DNA from: Phialocephala subalpina
Lineage: Eukaryota > Ascomycota > Leotiomycetes > Helotiales > Mollisiaceae
DNA length: 64,000 bases
NCBI GenBank assembly: GCA_900073065.1
Contig: FJOG01000039.1
Coordinates: forward strand, 291,330 to 355,329
Direction: 5' to 3'
Part shown: positions 11,990 to 22,533 of the stretch, one piece after another
Layout: each line of letters begins with the position of its first letter
How positions within the stretch are numbered: position 1 is the stretch's first letter
The notes under the pieces: generated by a model
What the model was told of the DNA's origin: nothing
The model's input: only the letters and a program-made list of their open reading frames with translations
Databases searched by the model: none
Made by a program: the position numbers and the translations under genes

Positions 11990-13194
11990 CGAACGAAATG
12001 AACTGGTCGCTATTATGGTTATGGATCTGATTGTACGGTGTCGAAAACGAAAAACAATTTCTGTTGTATACGGCCGTGATACCACTCTTTTCGAGAAAGC
12101 TCCTGCGGGAGGGTTTTTTCTGTTGTCTATACCTTTTCATACCCCATGCATAGCGCAGCGTATGAATTTTTCATTTCCTATTGTTGCATCGCTCTGGTTG
12201 TTGGCTTGGAAGGCTCTTGTTACATCTCTTGGGAGTTTGCTCTCTGAAACGTGGACGATCGTGGCGTCATAGCTATCGACGATACTGTAGCTGATGGAGG
12301 GAGGCGTTGTGGAATATTGCTGAACCCGTTTCCGAATGAAAAAATTCCTCACTTAATTCTCATCCCATCCGATGTATTGTTTTTGAGATGAAATCGTATC
12401 GTGCTGTGATAAATGCGATGTGGGAATACAAACAAAAAGATGCGATGCTTCATTCGATCTACCCCGCTAAGATAGCCAACAGCCAACCCCGCACTAAAAC
12501 CTAATTCACCCCTAGCGCTATCACAAGCGAGCAACACCAAACAGCCCCTGAGCTTTTTGGTGGTGGCAATTATCAACCACACCACACTACGCTGCACGGC
12601 ATGCAAAGAGAGTCCAGGCAAAGTACTCGCCTCCTCAGATGGGCATACGGGGATGATCGAAATCCGATCATAACGTTCTCAACCAGTGAGTGGTGCCAAT
12701 TCACATGCGATTTCCAGTGGCGGGCTTGATTGAGCTGCAGCAACACTGCAAAGGTAGGTCAGGTAGGTGATTGGGGAGCGTTGAGGGGCTCGACATATCA
12801 AATGTGGTAGGGTCTGCGGGGATGTTGAAGTCAGATTCCGATTGAGAAGAGGGGAAGCTGTGTGTCAATCTCAGGAGGTTGATAGCAGATGCGAATGGTA
12901 AGCTTGTGTGACCGTCAGGTTATTTATCGACAGCCAGCTCCTGGGACAAATCCAATTCCATACTTTCAGTTGTTGGTACATGTACAGTAATTGAGCACGC
13001 GACGCAGAGTTGACGCCGCGGATCGGAAGAATCAGGTGAGGCTCAGTTTCTTCGATTGGACATCTTGATGACGAGTTCGCGGATTGAGGGGTATATATAG
13101 ATTCGTCTGCTGACATTTCCCTTCTTTTGCAGAACAATAACGAAAAATATACGCAACGAATCTTTCAACGATACATTTACGAAAAAACAATACA
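11990..13194. other. intergenic with TATA-like box near its end
   Basis: 1.2 kb with no gene recognised. A TATA-like stretch (GTATATATAG) at 13091-13100 lies 95 bases before the next start codon. Near 12750-12770 is a short direct repeat AGGTAGGTC-AGGTAGGT, possibly regulatory. Confidence 0.45.
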
Positions 13195-13641
13195 ATGGAA
13201 TCACCACCAAAACTCACCAACCCATTCGCAGTCTCCTCCTCCAACACCCACGAACCCACCTCCTCATCCATGCGAACGACCCGATCATCCGCAAACCTCA
13301 CCTCCCCCATCTCACCCACCACAATCCCCACCACCGAATCAACATCCGACCTCTCATCCTCCACCTCCACAGCTCAACCAATGTCTATCAAAATCGACGG
13401 CCGCCGAAACAGTTTTGGAGAGATATTGCCAAGTCCAGTAGCAGAGTGGAAACCAAGTTTCAATCGTGTTCAAAGCTGGAACAGAGAGGATAGAAAGAGG
13501 GAGGTTGTTCTTAAGAGGGAGTTGTTGGATCATGAGGGGAGAGGAGGGGGGTTCTCTGAGGTGGAGAGGGAGAGGGTGAGCGATGAAGGGTATGTGCATG
13601 ATGAGAAGGTTAGGGAGGGGTTGTGGAGGAATGAGGCGTAG
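13195..13641 (+). CDS. conserved-looking small protein of unknown function
   Basis: Single exon, 148 aa. The first 60 residues are Ser/Thr/Pro-rich and probably disordered. The likely conserved core is IKIDGRRNSFGEILPSPVAE followed by W-K-P-S-F-x-R-x-Q-S-W-x-x-E-D-x-K-R, then a charged helix. I do not recognise a named family. Support for a real gene: a TATA-like box 95 bases upstream, a purine at -3 of the start codon (AACAATACAATGG), and the ordered charged motif. The strong wobble pyrimidine bias of the first half and G bias of the second half are unusual. No membrane segment or signal peptide. Confidence 0.6.
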   Translation: MESPPKLTNPFAVSSSNTHEPTSSSMRTTRSSANLTSPISPTTIPTTESTSDLSSSTSTAQPMSIKIDGRRNSFGEILPSPVAEWKPSFNRVQSWNREDRKREVVLKRELLDHEGRGGGFSEVERERVSDEGYVHDEKVREGLWRNEA

Positions 13642-15837
13642 GCACAACCGTATGACGAAGTTGATGATACAAACCAAATGCAGAGAGAAAGATGTGTTGG
13701 GGATGGAGGCACAATCTGATTGACGGATATGCTTGGGAGCAGCATATGAGTGGCGGGCGGTGGTTTGCTTCATTGGATAAGGAATCGGCGTTTGGAGAAC
13801 GTACATGCATTTATGAAGGGATTTGATATCGTCTGCTTTGCCCAGATTGACGGCTTGGCATATGGGTTCTGGTTACATACATCGGCATGCGTGGTTATTG
13901 CTCGGTAGCCTTGGGATAGTGAAAAAATGCAAGCCTTCACAAACATACTCATGCTGCGAGGTTGGAGATGCCTAGGGAGCTTGAATCGAAAACGAAGGTC
14001 GGACAGACTAGATCTAATTTCTGTTGATGAGTACCGCCCTTCCTGTTCATACTCTCTATGTCCTTTCTCTTCGTACATCGTGTATATATCGTCGAGTCGC
14101 AATAAGCCTATTCATCCTTCCACTTAGTCGAGTCGCTTCTTTTAGAGGCACCAATGACCTCGTTCTCTGCTCAACATTTTCCTTGCATGTTTCCCTCCTC
14201 CAATGCGCCCAAAAGATTCGAAGTTCTCGTTGCCAATGTCCCAGCTTTCTCTGGACTTCCAGGAGTATTATTGTATCGATCGAATATCCCCGATTCACTT
14301 TCGACATTGGTCCTTCTATCGTATGCACTTTGAGAGTCCCAGAGAAATTCTGGACATTGTCAAGGGGTCAATTTTAGGGTTGTCGCATGTCGAAGTGCCG
14401 GTCAACTTTCCAGACGTTGACTTTAGGGTTCTGCTACGCGTCAGCTTCAAGAAAATCTCCAGCCGCTTGCGGAATCTTAAATGGTCCTTTGCTGAGTCGA
14501 ACCGTTCAATCTCATCGCGGACATTGCATATCCCATCTCAACATGAGCGCAGCATGAAGTTGCTTTACTTCCCGCAATTTGAGAGAAGATTGTGTTCATT
14601 CGAGAGCAGAATTTAGCACTTCAAGGGACAACACCGACAAGATGAAAAGGAGGAATCCTGACGAATTCCATCTGAACTCATAAAACAACGTCATTTCATC
14701 CATGTCCTGTCGAGATGAGAGCATGCAGCTCGCGGAAGGAAGCCATATTGCCTTATGTCAGCATTTTTACTAGGTGCTCTCAGACCCCCTGATGGCCTCG
14801 ACCATTTTTCATCACGGCTCCCAACATCCAACTTCTTATTCCAAACAGCCATCGTCCTCAAAGGGAAAAGGGACTCAAGTTTGACTCCTTCATTCGAACT
14901 GCAGGAGTTCAAACAAGAAGCAGCCCACTCGTCTATCTCGACAAGACATCTCCAAACAATCAATCCAAAAAGCTTACAACACGGTCGCCCCAGCCCAATA
15001 AACATTAAACGTCGAAGCACATCGCCGCAATCCTGTTGGTCTCATTTGTTTATGCTTCATGATCCTCACATGGGTATCTAGGGAAATGGGCAGATCCTGC
15101 CAGGTCATCATCAATGTTTCAAACAAATTTCTCCGTGGGCAACATCAGACGGAATCGCTCCATACAAAAACTCGGTTTGCAGTCAAGCTCAGGGGGGAAG
15201 ATCCACTTACCTGGTTCCGAAACATGGCACAGCTGGGATGAACCCACGCGAATATATTGCCCTCAGAGCTTTCCAGCCTCCTTCACACAAAACTCAAGAT
15301 CCCATCTAATCTCGAGCTTTCTATCTGCTGGGCGCCTTCGCATGAGCCTCCAGACTGGGCAACGTTGCCGCACTCTTCTGCACGTTCCCACTCCTCGCTA
15401 GTTCGGTTGGCGCCGGAGAGCTCAATATCAGACGCGGCCACGCAATGGCGCTGCAGTCCACTCCCAGATTCCAACCGCTTCCAACAGGAGTCGAGGCATT
15501 TCGATGGGGCCAGAAGCTTGAAAGGCCAATATTCAGTGGGTCAGGATACTTCCCCGCTGTTAGAGAGATGCCGACCGAGTGGAAACAAGCATCCTCTGAG
15601 CGCGGGACCTCATTTCGTACATCTGTATATATACAAGTCTTCCATTCCTCTCAAACTTTCTCACCAGCAACTTCTTTGCATTCACGTTCTTTACAGCTTT
15701 TTCAGGCCTTCCATTCTTTTTCACTGTCCGCTTTCGTCTTCGTCGATTGAATCGATTGAAGCTGGGATACTTTCTTGTACAATCAAAGACGATCACGATC
15801 ACTACGCTGTGCGAAAATTTCAAGACTTCACTTCACC
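13642..15837. other. long upstream region of the LPMO gene
   Basis: 2.2 kb without a supported gene. Overlapping short open frames on both strands (for example 14203-14616 and 15257-15904) have no domains. A TATA-like TATATATA at 15626-15633 lies about 205 bases before the LPMO start codon. Long regulatory upstream regions are common for secreted, carbon-regulated enzymes. Confidence 0.45.
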
Positions 15838-17663
15838 ATGTCTTTTTCCAAGATCGCCGCCCTCTCTGGGCTTGTGGCCTTTGCCTCCGCACACGGAACC
15901 GTAACAGGTATTGTGGCTGATGGAATTTAGTGAGTGGACCGAAAAGCCTGTTCAAACATCATCTAACAGCTCCCTAGCTACGAAGGTTATTCCGCATCCT
16001 TTCAGTACCTACAGACTGCACCAAAGGTTGTCGGATGGTCAATCCCTGAGGATCTGAGCAACGGCTTCATTGCCCCAGATGCCTACGCTACCTCGGACAT
16101 CATCTGCCACTTGGGTGCTACCAACGCTCAAGCTTCCGCACCTGTCTCAGCTGGTGGTATTGTTGAGCTTCAATGGACTGCTTGGCCATCATCCCACCAT
16201 GGCCCAGTCATTGGTATGTGCTATGATGCAAGTTTGAGGTTCCTAGCTAACAATTCTAGACTACCTTGCCAACTGCAACGGTGACTGCTCAACTGTTGAC
16301 AAGACCACTCTCGAATGGTTCAAGATCGACGCTGGAGGACTTTACGATGACACCACTCTCCCCGGTAACTGGGCTTCCGACACCCTCATTGCCAACAACA
16401 ACTCCTGGTCTGTCACCATCCCATCAGACATCGCCTCAGGAAACTACGTTCTCCGACACGAGATCATCGCCCTTCACTCTGCTGAGGAGTCCGATGGAGC
16501 TCAAAACTACCCTCAATGTGTGAACCTCGAGATCACTGGTACCGGAACCGCCACCCCCTCTGGTACTCTTGGAACTGCTCTCTACTCTGAGACTGATGCC
16601 GGTATCCTCGTCAACATCTACCAATCTCTTTCCACCTACGAAATCCCAGGCCCTACTTTGTACTCTGGCGCTGTCAGCATGTCAGAGACTCAACAACCAG
16701 CTGCTACTGCTGTCGCTTCTGGTATCATTGGCTCTGGATCTGCCGTTGTTGCCTCGACTACTGTATGTTGTGATATTCTCATCCCCTAATGTGTATTTGG
16801 GGCATTGGCTAATCGATTGAATGCAGGCTGCTGCTTCCTCTGTCGCTACCTCAGCTGTTGCATCGAGCGCCGCTGGTGTTACCGCCGCCTCATCTGCAAC
16901 TTCATCAGCTGTTTCTGCTAGTGTCACAAGCGCCCCTCAAATCGCTGTCTCATCTCCTGTTGCCCCATACTCCAACAGCACCGCCACCAGCTCCAAGAAG
17001 AGCAAGTCCGCCTGCAAGAACAAGTCATCCAAGACCTCCCCTGCAGCCGTCTTCTCCACCAGCTCAGCCATCAACGTCGGAGCCGTCAACACCGAATCCA
17101 TCTTGACCACCTCCGCAGCCTCAGTCACCATCGCCACCACCCTCCCAGCTTCCACCGAAGCAGCCACCACAAGCGCCGCCGAAGCTGCTACAACCACCGC
17201 CGAAGCCGCTACAACCACCGCTGCAAGCACTTCAGCAACCGCAACCTCATCCGGAGACGCAACTCTCCCAGAAGGAACAACACTCAACACTCTCCTCTCC
17301 TGGATCTCCTCCTTCTACAACAAATTCAAGGGCACCACCTACGACGCCGACACCACCGTCGCTCGCCGCCACGCCCGAGACCTCGCTGCTAGACAGTTCG
17401 ACCAGTTCTCTGGTCTTGGATCTCAAGCTACTGGTACTGGATTCGCGCACCCAAGTGGAGGCTTTGCTCACCACACTGGTGGTCATGGTGGATTCGGCGG
17501 TGCTAAGCCTACCGGTACTGCGTCTTTCGGAAAGAACTTCAGGGGGTTTGCTAAGGCGAGTGGTGGGTTTGCGGCTCCTTCTGGCGCAGCTCACCCCACT
17601 CACCACCATCACCACCCACATGGTACCGGTTCCGCTGGTGTCGCTAAGCCTACTGGCTTTTAA
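15838..17663 (+). CDS. AA9 lytic polysaccharide monooxygenase with long Ser/Ala and His/Gly tail
   Basis: Exons 15838..15929, 15978..16213, 16260..16762 and 16827..17663 join to 1668 nt, 555 aa. The signal peptide ends ..AFASA with His19 next, the N-terminal His of the mature copper brace. The second copper His is in [12 protein letters not shown] (His104/105), and the axial-Tyr motif is HEIIALHSA...[13 protein letters not shown]; these are the AA9 landmarks. AA9 enzymes oxidatively cleave cellulose or related glucans outside the cell. After the catalytic domain (about 19-245) there is no CBM1 cellulose-binding module. Instead come about 190 residues rich in Ser/Ala/Thr, a Lys/Cys patch ([13 protein letters not shown]), a short amphipathic stretch ([15 protein letters not shown]) and a Gly/His-rich end with five consecutive His. 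The last part is copied in a tandem repeat just downstream. Confidence 0.92.
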
Positions 17664-17938
17664 ATGCCTTTTGAGCATGATTTTGAGTGGATTCGCGCAC
17701 CCAAGTGGAGGCTTTGCTCACCACACTGGTGGTCATGGTGGATTCGGCGGTGCTAAGCCTACCGGTACTGCGTCTTTCGGAAAGAACTTCAGGGGGTTTG
17801 CTAAGGCGAGTGGTGGGTTTGCGGCTCCTTCTGGCGCAGCTCACCCCACTCACCACCATCACCACCCACATGGTACCGGTTCCGCTGGTGTCGCTAAGCC
17901 TACTGGCTTTTAAATGCCTTTTGAGCATGATTTTGAGT
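17438..17938. repeat. perfect 250-bp tandem duplication over the LPMO 3' end
   Basis: Bases 17438..17688 recur identically at 17688..17938, period exactly 250. The unit runs from the Gly/His-rich C-terminal codons through the TAA stop and about 25 bases of 3' flank. Because 250 is not a multiple of three and copy 1 carries the stop, copy 2 is untranslated. Zero divergence over 250 bases means either very recent duplication or an assembly overlap that was not collapsed. Confidence 0.95.
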
Positions 17939-18155
17939 CCCACGCGTTGCAGTTCTTTCAAGTCTTCTCAAGTCTTCGTCTCGCCAGATGTCCTATCTCC
18001 TGTTATGGTCGCGCCCTTTTCTTCTCCGAACGTCGCTTGTCCTTCCGTGCATGATAACATCAACTCCATTGTTCATTTTCAATTGTCCCCCTTCATGCAT
18101 CCCATCCCACTTCAATCTCCCTCTATCCCTCCTTCATCCAAACATCTCACACCCT

Positions 18156-18329
18156 CTATCCCCTCTCTCGTCCACTACAAGCCATGCCCAACGCAAACAC
18201 AACAAGCATCCCAACAAACAGCATAATCATCGGAAAGGGAACTCTTGGATTCACCATTGGGTCGGGGCCGAAGTCGCCGTCTATCGGTGCTCTCGCGAGG
18301 AGCTGCGTGAGGTAGGGAAGGGATGGCAT
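18156..18329 (-). CDS. small single-pass membrane protein, 57 aa
   Basis: A short frame from ATG at 18329 to TAG at 18156. It reads MPSLPYLTQLLARAPIDGD, a hydrophilic turn (FGPDPMVNPRVPFP), then one clear transmembrane helix of about 20 residues starting MIMLFVGMLVVFALGMA, and a short tail CSGRERG. The ordered layout (amphipathic N-terminus, Pro-rich hinge, one helix, basic end) is unlikely by chance in a GC-balanced stretch. It lies antisense in the 3' flank of the LPMO gene. I do not recognise a named family; the topology resembles small mitochondrial or ER membrane subunits. No intron is needed. Confidence 0.5.
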   Translation of the reverse strand: MPSLPYLTQLLARAPIDGDFGPDPMVNPRVPFPMIMLFVGMLVVFALGMACSGRERG

Positions 18330-19436
18330 CTCGGGCGTTGTTGATGTATACAGGAAAGGTTTTTGAATTTGCGTTCTCGTGGCCCGAATTATGCGGGCCT
18401 GAGATTCGACGTCAAGGTCTGTTTTTTTACTGAAGATGGGTCAGTAACCTATTTCGCATCTTCATTGCATCGAGGCCAAGACGTACATTAATCACGAAAA
18501 GGATGTAGAATTATAGAATTTTGTCTGAGTCGAGTCGCAGCAGGAAGTTTCCTCCGCAGACTCGAAGGGGTATTCACATATTCTCGTCTCAACGAACCAA
18601 AAATTCCGAGAGCAGTAAAAAAGCTCCCTCTATCGTGTCGTGTATATACCAGAAGTCACTCCACACAAGTAAGCAGAATCCAGGCAGCCATTTTAGAGAT
18701 ACGATGAGCATATATAATGATGGCTGCATGTGAATTCCGGCACTCCGGACACCCTCCATTACGATTAGTTGATGGAAAGTTTAACGTTGATTGATGGATG
18801 GATGAGACGATGGAGGTGCGGAATTATGTTTAAAAATTATTTCATTGGATGTTGTTGTTCTAGTGCTCTGGTGGTGTTCTGATGATTGGATGTTTCGTTT
18901 GGAGCCTGCTACTCGAGTTGTCTGGATAGTGGCACTCATGCATTGGTGAGGTTGGATGCTGAAGCGAGAATAGGTTAGGGGGAGCGATCGATCGGCGCGG
19001 AGAGGGGTGCGCCGAGGTCAGGACGTCTGGAACATCACATCTTGCGCTGCAAAATAATGTATAAACTTTTGGTGCTGTTTACTCTTGTTTTCCATTTCAA
19101 GGGCTATTTAAAAAAATCAGCATTGTTCTTTGAGAGGGACTGAAGCGGCCCGCATGTTGCGATCGCGGGGTAAGAGTGATAGTTACCGAAAGGAAACCAC
19201 ATCCCTTTGCGCATGCCGGATTCTGTGAAATCTTTCTTTCGTTCCGCGTCCGCCCACTAACTTTACGTGCTTTGCCTAACATCTTCTTCACAAGACCGCT
19301 ATCAAGTACCGTTCAATAGAGCACTGTGAAGTACATCTGAGTTCGGAACAAACTTGGTATCTCTATCTCTAAAATCAAAAGAAAATCGTACATACTCGAG
19401 GAACGTACATCAAATCGCATCCGCTTGTGGTTTGAA
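18330..19436. other. intergenic, no gene seen
   Basis: 1.1 kb between two minus-strand genes. AT-rich in parts, with no domain-bearing frame on either strand. Confidence 0.5.
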
Positions 19437-21603
19437 TCATCGCTTGTCAAGTTTCCACCCATTCTCGTCCCTCTCTAGCGTCGCATTTATCATTTTCGCT
19501 TCCCTGGTTGCATCCGACAGATTGCTCAGAGGACCAAGTGCCTTCCGACTATCATCATCCAGTGCTTGCAAAACCGGCAAGCTTGATGTCTTCCAGATGC
19601 CAGTGTCAGTCATCCTGCTATTGCACACGGTAATGATGAGGAACACCAGACTGAGAATTTCGAGAACAAACAACAGGGAAAGCCATGCCCATCGGATTTG
19701 AATGTAGCTGTCCAATCGCTGAACGGTGCCGAGAGTGAAGTTTCCTGATCCAGCTTGTGTTCGGATGCTGTTCAGGTTAGCGACAGGATTGAAAGTTTTT
19801 GGCGTTACTGAACGTACTTGTTTGTCAAACTGGTGGCAATGTTGTTGACTATTGCACTGATTGCTGTCATGTTTCCGAGAGGGTTCGCATCGGTTGGTGC
19901 AAATCTGCTTGACGCATCTGTGGTGTAATATCTGGCGGTGACGGGCGAGAAATAGGTCAACTCTCCGACCAATGTTGCTTCCGTGAAGTTCGTCATGGCC
20001 CAAGTGACGGAGGAAGAGACTTGATATACTGTGCTGTCCCCCGGGGCTTGGAGGACAAGCGTTGATGGGGGAGATGGCGTATCCAATGGCGTCCATCCAA
20101 GACCAGAGTCATCTCTGTCATGGATTATCCGAGTTATATTGGTGAAGCTTCTAGTCGAATTGGTTGTTGAAATGCCGCCTTGTACGTCGGTACTGAATTG
20201 TTTGATACACCAATAGAAAATTGCCTCGTAGGCAGCACTATGGCCTGTTCCGTTCAGAGAAGATCCGTCGGTGTAGCTAAAGAAGATATCTGCAATTGGA
20301 TATTGGATAGATTTGAAGTTGATTGTCTGATTAGACCCGCCCTGAAGCGGGCTGCCGTTGGCGTCTCTGACGTCCACGGGAGCAATGCTGAGAATGGTGT
20401 CGAACATGGTGCTTAATCCGTTGGACAGTGTGGAACGGCACTCCGCGGGACAGTATGATGGCTGTCCACACTGTCCTCCAGTATCGCACCCATATATCAT
20501 TCCATCGGAAGCGTTCGCGACTTGGACACAAACTCCCAATGAGTTATATAGAGGGAAGGTGCAATTACCTGTGGGACAAATTGGTGCAACATGCGGAGCC
20601 GTCTGACTCGCTGAAGTATACAATCCGCTATAGAAAGCTCCAATAGTTGAGCTGTCTAGCAATGGCACGTCTAGAGATGTCAGCATGTGTTTGACTGCAA
20701 GAAAGATTTCGAAAAGTTCAACATACGCGAGTCATCTTTATAATCAAAGCCAACCCCAACGTCGCCCGCATTGCCCTTACCAGAGGCTTGAGGATCAAAC
20801 ACTGTATTCAAAAAGCTCTGACTCTGAGGTACAGATGCAATGCTATCACTGACATTCACAAAATGCAACGGATATGACACGGCTTGTTGCGTAATTGGCG
20901 AGGTTGGCAGCGCGAGCAATGTGATGATCGCACCGATGCAGGCTAGATGTCTATGCTGGTTAGTATTTAGCTTCTACGACAGGGTTTCGACCCAAACCTG
21001 CCTTCCTCTTTGCCATATCAAGAGTTTCAAGCTACCCCATGTGCCACGACTGGCGCTGTCCAAGCTCTCGAAGTCTTCGAGATTCCTTGTTCTTTTCGCG
21101 AACCACGTCCACTTCAGCTGGCCCAGAGACTGCGCCACTGGGACCATCAATGTGGCCTTACAAATAGTCGTAAATGTCGAGAACAGAGAGTTCAGGGTGA
21201 TGCTGAAGGGCCATCGAGGTAGGGGTTGTCCGTCATGGTACCATAGTACCAGAACCAGGGCTGCCAATGATGCACAGCTGACCGTCCAAAGTCCAAACTC
21301 CATAATCCACCAGTTGTTTATGGTATTTGCTAAGTCTCGAGGTCTCGAGGGAGTATTGGTTCTCAAGCCAACCTCCCCATCTGCAGGACGTTTGCCTTCG
21401 GAGACTGGTGTCGACAGTAGTCGCGTGTTTTGTAGTTCATCTTGACTATTTCGAGGACTTTTGGGAGAGCTTGGAACCGCTTTTCGTAGAATTGAACTGT
21501 TTGTTTGTGTCGAAGGAATATCTGATGTAGTGTTCGCTTCTATGGCTGGTGGTTCCTGGAAAAGAGGGTTTTGAAGCGGGGAAACCTGTCCTTGCCCCGC
21601 CAT
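19437..21603 (-). CDS. fungal multi-pass membrane protein, DUF3176-like
   Basis: Exons 21603..20998, 20955..20727, 20670..19818 and 19767..19437 join to 2019 nt, 672 aa. The N-terminal 90 residues are disordered. A first membrane pair follows (WIMEFGLWTVSCASLAALVL and the RWPFSITLNSLFSTFTTICK block), with the family core QSLGQLKWTWF and SRGTWGSLKLLIW. A third helix (LACIGAIITLLALP) precedes a long extracytoplasmic Cys-rich and N-glycosylation-rich domain (PICPTGNCTFP, CGQPSYCPAECRS). A last helix (WAWLSLLFVLEILSLVFLI) and a cytoplasmic tail end the protein. This architecture is that of the DUF3176 family of filamentous fungi; no biochemical function is known to me. The intron-1 acceptor is chosen for frame (CCAG|CATAG) and lies very near a TACTAAC box, so this border is uncertain. 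Confidence 0.8.
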
Positions 21604-22461
21604 GACTGCTGAAGCTTAACGATATCTGTTCTTCCGAAGACCCCCATGTATGACATGGAGGAGCGGATGCAACTTTAACTCAGGTTCGAGTTCGTGGTCG
21701 ACAAGGCTGGCGGCTCGTTGGGGCTTGTGAGAAGCGACCGAGGGGCTGAGCCTGGCAAGGTGTTTTCGCCGCCCCCAACTATAACAAACACAGGCATTGC
21801 CGTGTGTTGCCTCATTCTCGTTCGCTCAGAGCCATTAGTGGCGCCTGTAGAGTCATTATAAATCATTATAAATAGGCGTTCGTAGATATCCCAGACGAAG
21901 GGCTTTTGGAAGATCAGATTTGTCCGAGGAAGAATTTAGCGACACTTGTGCGCCGTTCTAATAGGCTAGAATGATGCGTGATAGTAAGGAGAGCATCTGC
22001 ATTCAGCGTCGAACAGAAGACGGACGCAGAGGAGAATTGCCTTTATATCTTGAAACCCAATGCAATTGCCAGCTCGAAGAATAGAAGTCGTTGACGCAGT
22101 TTACCTCCTAGCCCCAAAGAGGAGTAGCTCCAAATGTGAGGACGCTGTAGCCAATCAGCGGCTGTTGGATCCGAGGTTTCTCAACGAATGCGACAGCTTA
22201 ACCGTTATTAAAAAAAACTCTGTAAGATGAACATCGTCAGTGTAATCCTTTTACCAAAGCCGCTGGTCGTGATGTTTTCTCTTTATAATGCTATTGCCTC
22301 ACAAAAATGCATGATCACCACCCCCGGTCAAGAGCTCCCAAAGAGGCATAGCGAAAACAGAAAGCCCGCTCTATCCAATCAGCTACTCGTGAATGCGAGT
22401 CCTCGTGTGTGTCAAGCGAACTCAGGGGTAGGTATCTGAACGACACTTCTCTTTTTCTATA
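21604..22461. promoter_or_regulatory. divergent promoter region
   Basis: About 0.9 kb between the start codons of the DUF3176-like gene (minus) and the Zn2Cys6 gene (plus). Both promoters must lie here. A short direct repeat AATCATTAT-AAATCATTATAAAT is present near 21855-21875. Nothing coding was recognised. Confidence 0.45.
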
Positions 22462-22533
22462 ATGAAGCAACATTTCTTCCTCTACGAATGCAAGCGAATC
22501 ATGTTCGATTTCATGTGCAATGCCGCTTCCACA

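Noticed and set aside
14203..14616. Open frame of 137 codons upstream of the LPMO gene
   Set aside because: No domain, overlaps frames on the other strand, and lies in a region with no splice or promoter support.
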